Assembly (NCBI GenBank): GCA_028554755.1
Contig: JAPTOF010000010.1
Coordinates: 10,390,001-10,454,000 of the forward strand
DNA: 64,000 bases
Origin: Cordia subcordata
Lineage: Eukaryota > Streptophyta > Magnoliopsida > Boraginales > Cordiaceae
Direction: 5' to 3'
Under the pieces are notes generated by a model. The model searched no databases. It was given only the letters and a program-made list of their open reading frames with translations, and was not told where the DNA came from. The position numbers were made by a program, and so were the translations under genes. Positions 42,309 through 52,104 of the stretch are shown here, piece by piece. How positions within the stretch are numbered: the first letter of the stretch is position 1; each line of letters starts with the position of its first letter.

Positions 42309-42992
42309 TGCTCGAAATCTCTTTGAAGTTTCTACTGATTGCTTCAACACAGCAAATCAAGAAAGCATTGGAGGCAAAAAAGAGTTGCCCTGGTGATGCT
42401 AGGAAACCTTGGCTAATTTAGGGACTCAATTGTGTAACATCAGCCGAGGTAGCGAGAACAAAGAAGAAGATTTAGTTGACAAAAACAAAGATAAGGGACT
42501 TGGTGAGATCGAAGAGCAGTTAAATCTAGTGGAGATAATAAGAATTTCAGCATTTTTGTGTTTGCATTTGTTGCTGCTCCATTTTTGCTAATCACCATGT
42601 GAATAATTGATTTCTATTAAATAAGAAGACTGAACTTTTATGTTATGAGTATTAGAAATACAAGAATGGGGGTTGTGCCTTGGTCCGTCCTCAGACTCTA
42701 AATTGCTCTATGCTTTATTTGCAAGCTTTTGCCTATTTATGATTTGGGAGTGTGGCCACGAAGAAGCCATTGAGTATTTAAAGGCTGTGGAAGAAGCCCA
42801 GAGCTTGGAGAGCTTGATCCCAAGGATAGTGAAGAAGATGTGCTACAGCGTCGGGCTCGTATTGTTCTTTCAGACGGCAATGGTTAGGCTTGAGGAGGAG
42901 CTTAAGCACTTTCTTGTTCAATACCGCCAACTTTTGGGGATGAGCATGTGTTTTCTCGATCCAGTGAAGAAGATGATGTGGCTTTTGTCTTA
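42309..42992 (+). pseudogene. EXO70: EXO70 exocyst subunit, N-terminal fragment, broken
   Basis: Pieces in different frames match the N-terminal third of plant EXO70: TQQIKKALEAKKSCPGDARK, then LGTQLCNISRGSENKEEDLV and IEEQLNLVE, then MIWECGHEEAIEYLKAVEEA, and QTAMVRLEEELKHFLVQYRQ. After a frameshift EHVFSRSSEEDD appears, the usual end of the block before the conserved exocyst region. About 195 bp of unrelated sequence (42541-42735) replace a short link. At least three frame changes occur (near 42405, 42880 and 42935). EXO70 tethers secretory vesicles to the plasma membrane. Here the helical C-terminal domain is absent after 43000, so this is a truncated pseudogene, either a relic or a fragment moved by a transposon. 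Confidence 0.75.
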
Positions 42993-42999
42993 ACCCCTT

Positions 43000-43444
43000 T
43001 CTTTGAAAATTAGATGCACGATAGACTGGTTCTATGATGAAAATTTTCCTACAATTCTAATATGAGGCTTTTCTGTTTGCTTAAAAAAATGGTTGCTTTC
43101 GTATATGTTCGAATCTGTTTGGAGTTCTTGCTAAAGTAACAGTTGAATTGTTAAGTTTTGTTATTTTGAAATTTGTGAATTTGAAATTTGATTTAACAAA
43201 TTGTGAACATGTTGTTCGTAGTTACAAACATTTTAACCAAAGTTGTGAATATGTCATTTATAGGTGTAAACATATCAATTAGAGGTTGTGAACTTGTCAT
43301 TTGTCGATTGAAAAAATATAATGTAAAATTTTGAAGAAATAGTGTAAGAGTGATGATCAATTAAATTTATGAAAATATCGTATAAAAATTTGTAAATAAT
43401 TAAAAATTTTAAACATAAAAAATTAAAATTGTAAACTTTTAATA
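43000..43444. other. AT-rich non-coding stretch
   Basis: Nothing recognisable. It contains repeated phrases such as TTGTGAACATGT / TTGTGAATATGT / TTGTGAACTTGT near 43202, 43242 and 43287, which are local degenerate repeats. Confidence 0.5.
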
Positions 43445-43558
43445 TAAAAATTAGGGTAAATTGCACCGTACCCCTGTGGTTAGTCATTAATGTACCGTTA
43501 GTCTTTATTGTTTAAAAATAAGCATCGAACACCCCCCCCCCTCAGTCGTCTCAAAAAA

Positions 43559-43796
43559 CATGCCACAATACCCCCTTCCGTTAAAGAATCCGCTAGTTTT
43601 AACAGAGAGCGTAACACACTTGCCCAAATTGCAACTAAATTTTTTTTTGTGTTATAAACTTAATTTTAGTAAAAAAAATGCCACAATACCCCTTTCCGCT
43701 AAAGAATCCGCTAGTTTTAACAGAGTGCGTAACACACTTGCCCAAATTGTAACTAAATTTTCTTTTGTGCGTGATACACTTAATTTTAGTAAAAAA
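43559..43796. repeat. 119-bp tandem duplication within the TIR element
   Basis: Two units, 43559-43677 and 43678-43796, share CACAATACCCC, AAAGAATCCGCTAGTTTTAA and ACACACTTGCCCAAATTG, with a few differences. The element at 46909 has a single diverged copy (about 47000-47130), so the duplication arose in this lineage. Confidence 0.85.
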
Positions 43797-44519
43797 CGCC
43801 CTTCTCTTGTAACAAAAATTTGAAGGTGCAAAGATTTGAACCCTTGACCATGAACTAAAATTACATAAAACTAACCGACTAGACTACAAATAATGTTGAA
43901 ATTAATTTTGTCATGAAAATTAGATATCACCATTTGTGTTGGAAAAAAGAAAAAAAAAACTTCTTCGTCGTAGCCGCCATAACCACCGTCATAGCTACCT
44001 CAACCACCATCTCCTCTTAACACCAGTACACCACCGACACAGCCACACCAGCCGCCATATCCCCTTAACACCATAAACAATGTCACTTGGAAATTAACCA
44101 AAAACATATATTCTTTTTTGAAAAAATTAAAATAGAAAAATCAAAACCCTAAAAGTGAACAAAATTAATATAATATAATAGTACCAAGGATTCTAAATAA
44201 CGATGCCTTTATTTTGTCGTTTCTTCTCTCGCCTATATCGCTTAGGTGCTTCAATGGAGCTTCAATGGCATACAGTATTCAGGAGGACCAAACCGTGCGC
44301 ATAAGGTGCTGTTAGAACCGCACCGATGTGAAGAACGCATTGGTGGCGTAGACGAGGTGTTTAGTGGACTAGATTAGTGTTGGAGAAGCTTTAAAAGCTG
44401 CGGCAATGGTGGTTCAGGCTCGATTGTGGATTTGGTTAGAGATGATAATCGGAATACGGTAACATGGTTGGCACACGATGCGAAGCGTGATGGTGGCTTG
44501 AGATCTGAAAAGGGATTGA

Positions 44520-44522
<3 letters not shown>

Positions 44523-44564
<42 letters not shown>
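44523..44564. repeat. (AT)n microsatellite
   Basis: About 21 uninterrupted AT units inside the TIR element, followed by CTATATTATATAATAAAATA. Confidence 0.9.
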
Positions 44565-44566
<2 letters not shown>

Positions 44567-45064
44567 ATATTATATAATAAAATAAAATAAATTGTAATTT
44601 TGTATTCTCAAGTGACGCTCTATATGACAAGCTTTCCATAATTATTTATCAATTAAATATGCCCATTCTTAGGTCATTTTCTGTTTCTCTTATTTATTCA
44701 GTTCCATTCTTATATTAAACGTTTTAATTCAATTAATATTATGCCCTTTATTTATATATATTATCATTATTTTATTACTTTAATAGTACATTGCAAGGAT
44801 GTCACACTAATATATATATAAAATATTATATTTATATATTGAGGAGAGAAATACATCATACCTAATTAGCTAATGCTCGAAGGGCATATATGCCTTCTTA
44901 CATATTCTGTTAGCAAAAATAAACGGAATTAAAAAATGGGGTGTGTGTGCTTTAATTTTTTAACACGAAAAGGGGGTTCGGTGCCTTTTTTTTTTTACAA
45001 CAAGGACTACTTATACATTTATGACAAACCACAGGGGGTATAGTGCTATTTACCCTGAAAATTA

Positions 45065-46898
45065 TGAATGTATAAACTTGTAAACATATAATATGAACAT
45101 TGTAATGGTATAAAAATTGTAAACATATAAGATAACAATTAAAAATATATAGTGCAAAATTGTAAATTTATGAATTATATATATTTTTTAAACTATAATT
45201 TTTAATTTTCTGAAATTTAAAAATAAAACTTAAAAAAATGAAATTAAACTAAAAAGAAAATTCTTAAACTTTTATTCGCTTTTATCTTTCTTCTTTGTCA
45301 GTTTGCCGTTGTTGCTCCTGGTCTCTTTCTTAAAACGAGCTAGGTGCGGCACTGTTTTGGTTTTTCTCTTTCTTGGTCCAGCGCATGTCTTACACGCGAA
45401 ATGGGGTGTATGGTGCTCTAAGGTGCACCAAAGTTTAGCTGCATGATATACGCACCGCACGCCAATGATGACCTTTACTACTTTAATTTACAACTGGAAT
45501 GAAAACTCGGGATGTTGTGATTGTCATAAACTTTTATTTTATATAATTTAAATCAGTCAATTAATTTTATTAAAAAAATTTATCAATTTATTATAGTTAT
45601 ATATCTTTCAACTTTAGTATTTTTGGACCATTAGCACTTAACCTCACTATCCCATCTAGTTATGATATGCGCCCACCGACTGAAAATGAAACGTACTAAA
45701 ATTGATATTAATTGTTAATATATCTGTGTGTGTACAAAAAAAAAAATTTAAGAAATAATTAAAAGGTTGTCATATTTCTAGAAATATTGTATATAAAGTT
45801 AATATTAATATTTATCTATTTTTATCATGTATCTTACTCTATTATGTCACATGTAATAAAAAAATATTTAAAAAGTAGAATGAGTTGAGGGGGACCATCC
45901 ACTAACTATTTGACAACATATATGTTATGTGACCCATTTCATACATAATAAAAAAAAATTTCCCTAATTGATTAGTGTCGATTATATTATTGTTAGGTGG
46001 AGACTGCCATGAAATTAATGCACAATCATGATGCCAAGAAATATACTATAATAATGGTTACTTATAAGATATATAAAATTTTAGCCACATACCGTCAGTA
46101 TAATATTTCTCAATGTAATACAAAACTATCATGAACAGAGACAGAGAAAAAAAAACCATTGAATAATTATTTGAACTAGGATAATCTTCTAATTTTTTAG
46201 TTTTACTTTTTTTTTATTTTTTTAATTCTTTGATCTTATATTTTTTTAAAGTTGGATTACTTACTCTTATATTTAATACAGTTTTCTTACTTGTAAAGAG
46301 GGTGATGAAGTGAGTTTCGGAAATTAAATCTTAAAACATTGACCAATCATATTTTTACATATAATAATTATATTATATGTATGGAAATTAATCTTAAAAG
46401 AAATTAATTTTAAAGACATCTATCTGAAATAGATAACTATAGTTATAGTAGATAACTATAAGTTTGATGACCATTTGTTTTAATCTTTTTCAATTTTTAA
46501 GAGAAAAATTTTAATATCAACACGTGTATCTAGACTATTCTGCCTTAAACAAAGACAGAGATGCGTTACCAATGGGTCAATGTAAAAGGATGTGTAAAGC
46601 TGTACGTTGCTATCGTATAATCTCTGTTTTAAAGACCGTTGCGGAAGTAGATCATTCGAAGACCTCTAAGTTTTTGATACCAGAGAGTACTTACAATTAT
46701 ATCAATAAGTTTGGAGAAAATTGAAGGGAAGAGATTGAAGGAAAATCGAGAAGTTGAGGACAATTTCCAGACACAGGGCATCAAAGATTCATATTTTAGG
46801 GTTTCCGTCCATTTTCCTTTATTTAGAGGCTACCTATTTTAGTTTTCTTTTAATAGTTCCTTTACTTTTAATCAAATTCTTATGTTAGAAACTCTCTA
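45065..46898. other. AT-rich intergenic stretch, no gene supported
   Basis: Short frames at 45272-45460 (minus) and 46524-46724 (plus) have no recognisable similarity and biased composition, so I do not call them genes. The rest is low-complexity A+T sequence. Confidence 0.55.
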
Positions 46899-46908
46899 TT
46901 TTAGTTTT

Positions 46909-47744
46909 GGATAAATAGTGTCGTACTTTCAAGTGGTTTGTCATAAGTGCATAATTAGTCCGTCTAATTTAAAAATAGACTTCAAACCTCCCTGTTGTTT
47001 TCTAAAATTGACCACAATACCCCCTTCTGCTAAAAATTTCAATAATTTTAACCACAAGTGTGTTACACTCTTCTAGATTATGACTGGGTTTAGTTTTTTG
47101 GCGGATGAACTTGATATTGGTCAAAAATGCCATTCAATTTCTATTTCAAAAAGCATTTGTAAGAGAAAAGACTTGAATTCTTGACTTCAATTTAAAATAT
47201 GTTCATTTTACCAACCAAATTGCAAACGTATTTGTGTCTTATTTTGATACCAAAGTAAATGCTTTTTGTCTATAAAAAAGATAGGAAAAGAAATTAACCT
47301 TCATTGCCACCCCAATCGCACTGTTGATAATCAAAACAACTTTCACATATTTCATTGTAGAGTAACTAAGGTGTCTTTTTTATTAAATTAACTATTATGT
47401 GATTAATTATTCATTAACTAAATATTTATTAATTTCTTAGACATTTAATTATTAATTAATGTGGCCAATTAAGTAAAAAAAGGCAAATAGAGCTATGCCC
47501 CCCATGATTTATTATAAGTGCACCGTTAGCCCCTTGGGAATATAAATCTCCTAGGTGTAATATTTATTTAAATGGCATATTGGCTTTTTTGCATTTCCGT
47601 TAGTCAAAACCAATAAAGTTAACAAATCAAACAATTATGCTTTATTTTTAAAAACAACAGGAGGTTTGTTGCCTGTTTTTAAACTACAAGGGCTAATTAT
47701 GCACTGATAACAAATCACATGGGAGAATATGACACTATTTACCC
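46909..47744. mobile_element. Non-autonomous Mutator-like TIR element, 836 bp
   Basis: The left end GGATAAATAGTGTCGTAC and the inverted right end GGGTAAATAGTGTCATAT continue through GTGGTTTGTCATAAGTGCAT-like sequence. The flanking 10-mers are identical: TTTTAGTTTT at 46899-46908 and 47745-47754. The interior resembles that of the 43454 element (ACCACAATACCCCCTTC, GTGTTACAC). A third TIR-like sequence starts at 47478 (GGCAAATAGAGCTATGCCCC), which suggests a nested or rearranged relative sharing the right end. Confidence 0.8.
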
Positions 47745-47989
47745 TTTTAGTTTTACTCCAACAGTTTCATATCTTAAGGGGCCCCTGCCTTTGTGTTAGT
47801 TTATCTCTTTTTGTTTTAGTTAGACAAATCATTTTAATTTTTATGATATATAATTATTCATTATAAATGTTAATATTTTTAACAATTACTAATTATAAAT
47901 TTTGCAAATGGTATTATAATTGTTAAGTATTAATATTCAAATATTAATATTTTTGTAATTTTATATATTTATTTAATATAAAAATAATA

Positions 47990-48031
47990 TTTATTATTAT
48001 TTTTATTATTATTGTTGTTGTTGTTGTCGTT

Positions 48032-48082
<51 letters not shown>
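47990..48082. repeat. Compound trinucleotide microsatellite
   Basis: (TTA)n, (TTG)n and (TAA)n in succession. The (TTA) and (TAA) parts are complementary and could pair. Confidence 0.9.
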
Positions 48083-48221
48083 TTGCTATTAAATTTTAGA
48101 AGTGGAGGAAGAGAAGAGGAGTTGGGGGCCCTTAAATTATACTTTAAGAGTTTGGGACATGGCGTTTGTTGGAGAATTTTACCTATCTCATGTAGGGTAA
48201 TATATTACATGGGAAACTCTT

Positions 48222-48473
48222 CAATTAGTTGGACTGATGTTAGTTCACCAAAAAATAAAATAAAATAAAATAAAAGTGTAATTTTTGAACAAAAATTCAT
48301 AGGTCAAGAACCAAAATTTATAAGTCAAAAATAAAAAAAAAATTGTAGTTTTTAAACAAAAAATTCATAGGTCAAGAACAAAAATTCATAAATAAAAGTT
48401 TTTGTTCTTGATGTATGAATTTTTTTTCAAAAACTACATTTTTTTTATGGACTGACATCAGTCCAACTGATAA
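48222..48473. mobile_element. Foldback/MITE-like element
   Basis: AGTTGGACTGATGTTAGT at 48227 is mirrored by GGACTGACATCAGTCCAACT ending at 48470. The interior is itself an inverted repeat (CAAAAATTCATAGGTCAAGA against GTTCTTGATGTATGAATTTT). There is no coding content and no clear target duplication, so the ends are approximate. Confidence 0.5.
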
Positions 48474-49365
48474 AAAAGTTTTCATTGTTGAATCACTTAA
48501 TAGAAAAAGAATTAATATTACAAGGTCTATTATCTACTTGTTTACTTAATGTTGCATTGATTAATTTTCTTTAGGGGCACCTTTAATGTGCTTATTCATT
48601 GTAGGGCCTATTTGGCAAATTTAGCTATAGAGTAGCTAATAGTTGTTAGAATAACTGATAGTTACTATATATTAATTGTTAGCGAATAGTTATTCCTTAA
48701 CTGATTGAATAAAATATGTTTGACATAATTAGTTGTTGGATTAGGTATAAATGCCAAAAGACATAAAAAAAATTGGTATTAGAATATTATTATTGTGATA
48801 AGTATAATTATTATTACAATTATTGAAATAAGATAATTTATTTTATAAGTGGATCTATATTTCTTATAATAATATCTTATTATTAAAACATATTTTATTT
48901 TTTAACAAATTAGATTTATTAGTATTATAAAAAATATTTTTTATTAATAGAAACAAGTAAAAAATTTATTTTGTCAAATAAAACAATAAATGGACAAATA
49001 AGACCTACACTTTTTAGTATATTTTGATATGGATAGAAATTAAACTTGATTTTTGTGTTATTTTAGAAATATATTTGTGAAATAAAATGTAAAATTATAG
49101 AAAGAGATTGCATAGTAAGTAGAATTGCCAAAAAATATTGAAGAAAGAGTAGGATTCTCAAAAAAAAAAAAAAAAACACTTAGGCCCTGTTTGAAGTGGT
49201 GTTTAGTGTTTTGGTTGAGTCAAAGCACCATTTTGAGTATCTAATCCATAAAAGAGTGTTTCAAGGAGTGTTAATTATTTTAGCTCGTGTTTCTCAAACG
49301 TTATTAATGTTTCAGGATGAGAAAGAGTGTTTTATATTTTCTTTCTCAATCTTATCCTCAATACT
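48474..49365. other. AT-rich stretch, possible MITE start near 49181
   Basis: No gene. GGCCCTGTTTGAAGTGGTGTTTAG at 49183-49206 resembles the start of GGCCTGTTTG-type MITEs, but its other end was not found. Copia-2 is inserted at 49366 and may have split it. Confidence 0.4.
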
Positions 49366-50090
49366 TGTTAGAATTATGGTTTTTGACATAGAAGTCAAAG
49401 CAACTTTGACCCAAAAATTGGGTTAGATCTCGCTTATCATTTGTGTCGGAATATGGTACCGCATTCCTCATTCTAAGTAGATAAGCATCATATATTTACA
49501 TGTTAAAAATGGGCTTGTGGTGAATTAGAAATTAGCAATTAAAGTTAGCTAGCTTTAGTTGCTTAAGGAAGTCCAACGAGTAGAAAACTAATAGTTTATA
49601 ACGGAAATCTATTGAAAGCTAAAGTTATGACAGTGGTAGTTACAAAACTCTCCACTAATGCTAACATTAAAGCCCAGGAGTTATGACATATTTTATGATT
49701 GGTATTAATTCCCCCATTGAATGCTTTGTTGGTTGTTACACATCTATTATATTATAAATAAAAGTTTTCAGGTAGTGTATAAAAGGACTCTTGGGGTTAT
49801 GTTGCATAAGGTACAATACAAAAAAAATTATAGCTTTTGGCATCCTAGCATTTCAACATTCTAGTTTGCATTTTACACAGAGAGTTCTTTATTTATCAGT
49901 TCTCAAGTCCTTGCCGTAGTATAAAGTCGTTGTATCCTGAAAGGGATACGCCAAACCCCTTTAGCACTGGTTGAGGGGGCGTATATCCCTTAAGGACATC
50001 GTTTATAAGCCTCTGTTATTTTCAGTTACTTCTTTCTACATTCGTCATTTACGTTTTGAATTTCCAAGATTTACACATTATTTTCCAACA
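49366..50090 (+). repeat. Copia-2 5' LTR
   Basis: 725 bp with TG...CA ends. A TATA-like ATTATAAATA is at 49751-49760. The 3' LTR has an extra stretch of about 24 bp after CCTTGCCGTAG, so the two have diverged by indels as well as substitutions. This points to an older insertion than Athila-2. Confidence 0.88.
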
Positions 50091-50274
50091 ACTTAAGGGA
50101 TTTATTATATTGTTTTCTAAAACTGTTTTTAAACACAAATTGGAATTTCAAGAAAAACTGTTAATTCTAAAATTATATTATAGTTTTAAATCGTGTTTTA
50201 GCTTCTAATTACTAACATCATTTGTTTGATTAAAGTGCAGTTTAGTACCTTGATTAAAAATAACCAAGTCCAAG

Positions 50275-50637
50275 TTGGGGAACAACACCCAAATTGGATT
50301 TGATGAAACTGCTCCAACTGGCGTAACTGGGACTGGAACTTTAACCCCAACTAGATTTGCCCTAATTGAAGTTATTAGAAACGTTAGGGATGTGCCAATG
50401 ACTGGATCCATTACCGGAGGTATTGGAAACATGATTGTGCAGATTATATGGACTGCACAGGGATTTGGTGCTAATATAAATGTGCTAGGTGATGAGACTA
50501 TGCATGGAAATAATATCATGGTTCACACTGGATTGATAGGAGAGACTAGCCAATCTCCTAGAAGTGTGTTGAAAGACAAGCGTGTGAGAGATGTGCATAT
50601 TGGCATGTACTTAAGCGTGGGATTTAAGAGGTGGTAG
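50275..50637 (+). CDS. Unrecognised 120-codon ORF in the Copia-2 leader
   Basis: The frame reads MGNNTQIGFDETAPTGVTGT ... TRFALIEVIRNVRDVPMTGS ... NIMVHTGLIGETSQSPRSVL. I do not recognise it. It lies where gag should be but has no UBN2 motif or zinc knuckle. It is unusually non-repetitive for this AT-rich area, and the opposite strand is also open for 104 codons. It may be a captured host exon or a chance frame. Confidence 0.25.
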   Translation: MGNNTQIGFDETAPTGVTGTGTLTPTRFALIEVIRNVRDVPMTGSITGGIGNMIVQIIWTAQGFGANINVLGDETMHGNNIMVHTGLIGETSQSPRSVLKDKRVRDVHIGMYLSVGFKRW

Positions 50638-52100
50638 TATTGGATGATACACCACTTAACTTCTCTGGGGCTTACCCAATATTTGAGTGATGAGCCCCTA
50701 CAATTGGTGAAAATTCAAATATGCAAGTTGTAAATGCATATCTTGAGTGGAATGATGTGACCTTACCACTAATTTTTCATTTTAAGTCGCTTGAACGACG
50801 AATTGTTTGGCTTCTATGCTATGCTTGGAGAGGCACGAGGGCTCTTTGGCAAACTTTAAACTTTTTGGAAGGATTAAATCCTCCTAGTCTCAGCCTTTAA
50901 GTTAAATTTGCAGGCCCTAAGATAAAAGAATAATATTATTGAGAATATTATTTCTATCTAAAGAATAATACTACTTTTACTTAATAAATAATATTGTTGA
51001 GAATATCATTTCCATTTAACAACAATGTTATTGAGAGCATCATTTGTTGAGAATATTACCTACATAATATTATTAAGGATATTATTTATGATTATTCTTG
51101 TCTTCTTATTGGTTGGCATGAATATTCTTCTCAAAAGCCAAAATTGGTCATAGCTTTTTGTGAAAGCTACTATTGTCATAAAAAAATGTTCAGCATAAAT
51201 GATGTGATGTGGAGTTACATTCCATACAATCATAATGGCAATCATGATGGTAATCATGAAGGGTTAATGATTAGGTTGTAATTCTTGTTAGTAGCCGTAA
51301 CTTTGTGATCGTTTTAGAATGTAATATAATTCCACAAACTAATGAGCAATGGAAAAAAAGAGAAAAATTCTAGAAAAAACTTAACAATGAGATTAAATTT
51401 AATTTTCCTTGAGGCTAATGTGAATTTTATTATCTAGGAGTTTAAGTGAGTGAACTTTGGGACCACTTGTTAAAAGTAAAATTATGACATAAAATAATCG
51501 ATTTTGGGTGGACACCTAAAATTGATATTGGTTCATATGTGAAACGCGAAATATAGTCACAACTGGGTTTGTCAATTATGACGTGTCATTCATGCAAATT
51601 AGAAGTGAAAAATATTTCTTAATACTTCTATTAGAGGTTGCATGAATGATCGAGACTATATGATTATTCTATTGGAAATAGATGAATTGGGAATGAGAAA
51701 TTTGATGATAACAATATGTCAAATATATCTTCAGGTGGCTACCTTTATCATCATTTTTTGGTGAAAGATGTTTGTAACTCGAACGCTAAAAGAACATAGA
51801 CATCACGGGCTTGGTTCAAGGCCACATAAAAGCAATTGATTACCATAATTGTAAGGTCATGGTGACCACAATTATTAAGCAGTGATGGCTTGTAATTATG
51901 GCATGAAATTATAATGCAATGATGGCTTATAATTATAAAGGGATATTGGCTTATGATTATAGTTCAATGGTGGCTTACGTTTTAAGTGGGTAGAGTGCTT
52001 GAATTGAAGAAATTTTGAGGAATTTGATGTCTTGCATTACATATGCGCTTTTGGCAGGAAGGTTATGAATCTTATCATCTCATCCGTTCATCCTTTGGTG
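50638..52100 (+). other. Copia-2 internal region without recognisable coding
   Basis: This should hold gag and protease but no motif is recognisable. Around 51885-51985 the phrase (A)TGATGGCTT(A/G)TAATTAT is repeated about four times. The sequence may be a decayed or substituted gag region. Confidence 0.45.
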
Positions 52101-52104
52101 TAAT

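Larger units (their letters stand above)
43454..45055. mobile_element. Non-autonomous Mutator-like TIR element, 1602 bp
   Basis: The left end GGGTAAATTGCACCGTACCC and the inverted right end GGGTAAATAGCACTATACCC extend into a TIR of about 70 bp, including CCTGTGGTTWGTCAT. The flanking 9-mers TAAAAATTA (43445-43453) and TGAAAATTA (45056-45064) differ at one base, as expected for a Mutator-type duplication. There is no transposase. It holds an imperfect 119-bp tandem duplication (43559-43796) and an (AT)n tract at 44523-44564. The element at 46909 is a relative. Confidence 0.8.

Noticed and set aside
43559..43823. 87-codon ORF with an internal repeat
   Set aside because: Generated by the 119-bp tandem duplication in a non-autonomous element. 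No domain.
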